A DNA stretch of 8,998 bases from Rhodospirillales bacterium (GTDB taxonomy: Bacteria; Pseudomonadota; Alphaproteobacteria; Rhodospirillales; 2-02-FULL-58-16): positions 1 through 8,998 of the forward strand of contig JAJFIG010000331.1 of the NCBI GenBank assembly GCA_021775195.1, read 5' to 3'. The position numbers were made by a program, and so were the translations under genes. Positions 6,719 through 8,998 of the stretch are shown in pieces. The notes under the pieces are model-generated. The model was given only the letters and a program-made list of their open reading frames with translations, did not search any database and had not been told where the DNA came from. The first letter of the stretch is position 1; each line of letters opens with the position of its first letter.

Positions 6719-6747
6719 ATGATTAAGTGACCGGCATCGAATGTCAA
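6719..6747 (-). promoter_or_regulatory. Promoter of the hydroxylase gene
   Basis: Minus-strand TTGACA (6747-6742, perfect -35), 17-bp spacer, AATCAT (6724-6719, four of six). Transcription would begin near 6712, inside the dyad at 6698-6715, giving a leader of about 60 bases to the ATG at 6651. The third half-site overlaps the -10. Confidence 0.55.
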
Positions 6748-6813
6748 ACGGGATTTCCGGCCTCCGGGATTGGCGGACCAGTCGGCACCCGCCGGTCGCG
6801 AGGGCATCTGCCG

Positions 6814-8130
6814 TCAATCGGCGCCGTTGAAGCGGGGATGGGTCTCCTCGGCGGCGAACAGGACCCAGAGGCCCGAAAGCCCCATGCACGCGGCGGTGAA
6901 CCAGAACCCGGCCTCAAGGACGCCCACGGTGTCGGCGACCAGGCCGATGAGCAGGGCTCCGATGGCATAGCCCGAGTCCCGCCAGAACCTGTAAACGCCG
7001 AGGCTCGAGCCGCGCCAGTTGGGGTGTGAGATGTCGCTCACCGCGGCGATCAGGGTTGGATAGAGCAGGGCCATGCCGATCCCGGTCAGCGCCGCCGCGC
7101 CCGCCCATACGAGGACGCTGTCGCCGAAGGGCGTGATCGCGACGCCGGCGCCGCAGATCCACATCCCGGCGACGATGGGTTTCTTGCGTCCGATCCGGTC
7201 GGAAAGCGGTCCGGTCCAAAGCTGGCTGGCGCCCCAGACGACACCGTAGACTCCCACAACCCAGCCGATGTCGACCACGTCCAGGCCCCGTTGAAGGAGA
7301 AATACCGGAAAGAAGGCCCAGACCAGGGCGTCCACGAACTTCTCCACGCAACCGGCTTGGGAAAGGGCCGAAAACGTCCGGTGCCGGAAGGAAACCAGCG
7401 TGAACACCTGGCTCATGGTGGGATGATCGGGCACGCCTTCGGGGAATCGCGGCCGCGGTCCGGAGAAGATGCCGGCGGCATGCCGTGACGCCTCCGCCCG
7501 CGCCCAGGGCAGGGTCTCCTGGCTGAACAGATAGGCCGAGGCCAGCGCCAGCACGGCGATGACCAAACCGAAGGCGAAAAGACTGAAACGGGGGTCGAAC
7601 GCGGTCGCCATATAGCCCGTAACCAGGCCCGCGATGGCGACCCCCGCGTATCCCGCGAACTCGTTGAAGCCGGTGGCCAGCCCTCTCTGCTCGGGCAGCG
7701 ATATATCGACCTTGCTGGTCACCGTCATCGACCAGGCAAAGCCCTGGTTGACGCCGAGCAGGATGTTGGCGGCGACGATCCAGCCCCATGTCGGCGCGTA
7801 CAGGATGATGAACGGGATCGGCAGCGCCACGATCCACCCCAGGAGTAGGACGCGGCGGCGGCCGAGGCGCTCGGACAGCCTGCCGGCGACGAAGTTCATG
7901 GCCCCTTTGACGAAACCAAAACTGACGATGAACGCCATCAGCAACAGGAAGGAACCCCGGGGCAGGCCGAACTCGGTCTCGGCCAGGGCCGGGATCACGG
8001 TTCGCTGAAGCCCGATGGTCAGGCCGACGAAAAAGACCTGCACGAGCTGCTGGCCGAACTGGCCGATGTTGGCGTGGATTCCGTGGACGCAGTCCTCGGG
8101 CCGCAGGACGGCCTCCCCAATCCTTGCCAT
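6814..8130 (-). CDS. Major facilitator superfamily transporter
   Basis: 438-residue inner-membrane secondary transporter with the normal 12-helix MFS size. The ATG at 8130 overlaps the stop of the upstream DUF1127 gene (TGATG) and has AGAGG seven bases ahead; an in-frame GTG at 8172 would lie inside that gene and is rejected. The two MFS loop motifs are present: AGRLSERLGRRR (82-93) between helices 2 and 3, and GPLSDRIGRKK (307-317) between helices 8 and 9. A hydrophilic central loop (about 203-245) separates the halves. Conserved-looking polar positions inside helices include Q129 in GVNQGFAWS and E157 in GFNEFAGYAG. It does not look like ArsJ or any named family I can place, so substrate and direction are unknown; export is plausible given control by an ArsR-type repressor. 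It is probably transcribed from the divergent promoter at 8596-8623. Confidence 0.9.
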   Translation of the reverse strand: MARIGEAVLRPEDCVHGIHANIGQFGQQLVQVFFVGLTIGLQRTVIPALAETEFGLPRGSFLLLMAFIVSFGFVKGAMNFVAGRLSERLGRRRVLLLGWIVALPIPFIILYAPTWGWIVAANILLGVNQGFAWSMTVTSKVDISLPEQRGLATGFNEFAGYAGVAIAGLVTGYMATAFDPRFSLFAFGLVIAVLALASAYLFSQETLPWARAEASRHAAGIFSGPRPRFPEGVPDHPTMSQVFTLVSFRHRTFSALSQAGCVEKFVDALVWAFFPVFLLQRGLDVVDIGWVVGVYGVVWGASQLWTGPLSDRIGRKKPIVAGMWICGAGVAITPFGDSVLVWAGAAALTGIGMALLYPTLIAAVSDISHPNWRGSSLGVYRFWRDSGYAIGALLIGLVADTVGVLEAGFWFTAACMGLSGLWVLFAAEETHPRFNGAD

Positions 8131-8522
8131 CAGCAGGCCTCTTTGAAGGGCGGCTGGTTGGAAATCAGCCACAGGGCCGGGCTGCCGTGGATGTCAGCGT
8201 CTTGCGCCGGCGGAGCCTCGGACGTCGGGCCGCGGGATGGGGCGGGGTCCGATTTGGTGAGGTTTGCGCCATCGCCCCTGAACGCATGCCGGATGAAGCA
8301 GGGGATTTGGCGTCGTGTGATGCCGATATCGTGCAACGCCGCGCTGTCCAGGAGCATGAGTTCGCGGCGCAGCCGTTCCCGCCGCGGCCAATTCGCAAGG
8401 TACGTTAACAGGCGCTCATGGCGCCGGCCGTATGGGGATCGGGCACGTTCCACGGCTTCCGGCGATGGTCCCGGCGTGATGACCACCGGTGTCCAACCAG
8501 GTTCAGGCGTTGATTTGGGCAT
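8130..8522 (-). CDS. DUF1127 domain protein with long C-terminal extension
   Basis: 130-residue protein from ATG 8522, which has AGGGG (minus strand, 8534-8530) seven bases upstream; an in-frame ATG at 8558 lacks a ribosome site. The DUF1127 segment is at about 45-75: WPRRERLRRELMLLDSAALH followed by DIGITRRQI, matching the family's 'RREL..L.D..L.DIG.TR..I'. Most members are only 50-90 residues, so the 30-odd residue N-terminal and about 50-residue C-terminal low-complexity extensions (many Pro, Ser, Ala, Asp) are unusual. Some alphaproteobacterial DUF1127 proteins have been reported to bind RNA or regulatory partners; whether this one does is unknown. The TGA shares its A with the MFS start (TGATG), so translation of the transporter is probably coupled to it. 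Confidence 0.8.
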   Translation of the reverse strand: MPKSTPEPGWTPVVITPGPSPEAVERARSPYGRRHERLLTYLANWPRRERLRRELMLLDSAALHDIGITRRQIPCFIRHAFRGDGANLTKSDPAPSRGPTSEAPPAQDADIHGSPALWLISNQPPFKEAC

Positions 8523-8583
8523 TGGGCGACCCCTATAGTTGGCGGGCGGTTCATTCATGCGGCCCGCAAAACAACAACGATAT

Positions 8584-8601
8584 ATCAATCAATAGATTAA
8601 T
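8584..8601. promoter_or_regulatory. Predicted ArsR operator in the divergent DUF1127/arsR promoter region
   Basis: On the minus strand the 18-mer reads ATTAATC-TA-TTGATTGAT, matching the operator before the hydroxylase gene at 15 of 18 positions. On the plus strand an overlapping perfect dyad AATCAAT-N6-ATTGATT spans 8587-8606. The site overlaps the minus-strand -10 and lies just upstream of the plus-strand -10, so one bound repressor could shut both directions. Confidence 0.65.
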
Positions 8602-8623
8602 TGATTATAGTGAATTATGTCAA
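8596..8623 (-). promoter_or_regulatory. Promoter of the DUF1127-MFS unit
   Basis: Minus-strand TTGACA (8623-8618, perfect), 16-bp spacer, ATTAAT (8601-8596, four of six). The -10 lies inside the predicted operator. The -35 overlaps the first codons of the divergent arsR gene. A stronger-looking TATAAT on the same strand (8609-8604) has no -35 at a workable distance. Confidence 0.5.
8606..8611 (+). promoter_or_regulatory. -10 element of the arsR gene
   Basis: TATAGT, five of six consensus bases, ending five bases before the arsR ATG at 8617. Transcription would start at or next to the A of the start codon, so the mRNA may be leaderless, which fits the absence of any Shine-Dalgarno sequence. 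No good -35 is visible; that region is occupied by the operator. Confidence 0.4.
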
Positions 8624-8998
8624 GCTCCAGTCCCAAGCAGGCGGTTTTCGACCATTTCGCCCAGGTCGCCAAGGCCCTCGGCCACGGCCATCGCCTCGCC
8701 ATCCTCGAGCACCTGGCCCAGGGCGAACGCAGCGTCGATGCCCTGGCCCGCCTGGCTGGGCTCACCATGGCCAATACGTCCCAGCACCTGAAGCGCCTCC
8801 GGGCCGCCGGCCTGGTCATTTCGCGCAAGGAGGGCAAGCACCTCTATTGCCGTCTCAGCGACGACACCGTCGTCGACCTTCTGTCGACGCTCCGCGTCGT
8901 CGCCGAGCACCACGTGGCCGAGGTGGAAAAGGTCGTCGCCAGTTACTTCCGCGCCCGCGACAGCATGGAGCCCGTCTCCCAGAGGGACCTGGTCGAGC
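8617..8998 (+). CDS. ArsR/SmtB-family transcriptional regulator, probably the rhodanese-fused type (3' partial)
   Basis: Winged-helix DNA-binding repressor; 127 residues are visible and the frame is open at the window end. The ArsR fold is plain: ALGHGHRLAILEHLAQGERS (20-39), recognition-helix region LAGLTMANTSQHLKRLRAAG (46-65), wing LVISRKEGKHLYCRLSDD (66-83), then a long helix VVDLLSTLRVVAEHHVAEVEKVV (85-107). The following FRARDSMEPVSQRDLVE matches the linker that, in a widespread family, leads into a C-terminal rhodanese (sulfurtransferase) domain; that domain would lie beyond 8998, so the fusion is a prediction. The classic CxC metal site of the recognition helix is absent (VDALARLAG where ELCVCDL occurs), and the only visible cysteine is C78 in the wing. 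Sensing of sulfur or redox species rather than As/Cd/Zn is therefore more likely. Upstream lies a predicted operator shared with the hydroxylase gene. Confidence 0.9.
   Translation, partial: MSSSSPKQAVFDHFAQVAKALGHGHRLAILEHLAQGERSVDALARLAGLTMANTSQHLKRLRAAGLVISRKEGKHLYCRLSDDTVVDLLSTLRVVAEHHVAEVEKVVASYFRARDSMEPVSQRDLVE

Noticed and set aside
1..8998. Insertion sequences, CRISPR arrays, attachment sites or rRNA/tRNA genes
   Set aside because: No transposase-like frame, regularly spaced repeats, integrase or conserved RNA gene was seen on either strand.

Overview
The window looks like chromosomal DNA of a GC-rich alphaproteobacterium, most likely Rhodospirillales-like. This rests on the strong G/C preference at third codon positions, Shine-Dalgarno-type starts, a DUF1127 protein, a PAS_5-like protein, and an ArsR regulator of the type that usually carries a C-terminal rhodanese domain. 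The assignment is by protein style only, with no marker gene. Both ends cut through genes.

Positions 1-2400 (+) hold the downstream part of a phosphonate/phosphate-ester ABC importer: an ATPase (PhnC type, 5' end missing) and two PhnE-type permeases, joined by two ATGA stop/start overlaps. No binding protein (PhnD) is visible; it could lie upstream of base 1. A 379-bp gene-free leader follows. Positions 2780-4403 (+) hold a small probable PAS_5-like protein and two tandem paralogues of exactly 134 residues, each a soluble domain followed by one C-terminal membrane helix. I do not recognise the paralogue family.

Positions 4459-8522 are on the minus strand. Reading from low to high coordinate they are: a Tat-exported PotD-like solute-binding protein with no transporter partners in view, a membrane fatty-acid-hydroxylase/sterol-desaturase family di-iron enzyme, an MFS transporter, and a DUF1127 protein translationally coupled (TGATG) to the MFS gene. 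Position 8617 to the end (+) is a divergent ArsR/SmtB-family regulator, truncated by the window edge.

The most interesting signal is regulatory. An AT-rich dyad in front of the hydroxylase gene (6698-6715) and another in the DUF1127/arsR divergent promoter (8584-8601) match at 15 of 18 positions when the second is read on the minus strand (consensus ATTAATC-N2-TTGATTRAT). Each sits at or just downstream of the -10 of a minus-strand TTGACA promoter. The simplest reading is a small local regulon in which the ArsR protein represses itself, the DUF1127-MFS unit and the hydroxylase. The inducing signal and the substrate of the MFS/hydroxylase pair are unknown. This is inference from sequence alone.
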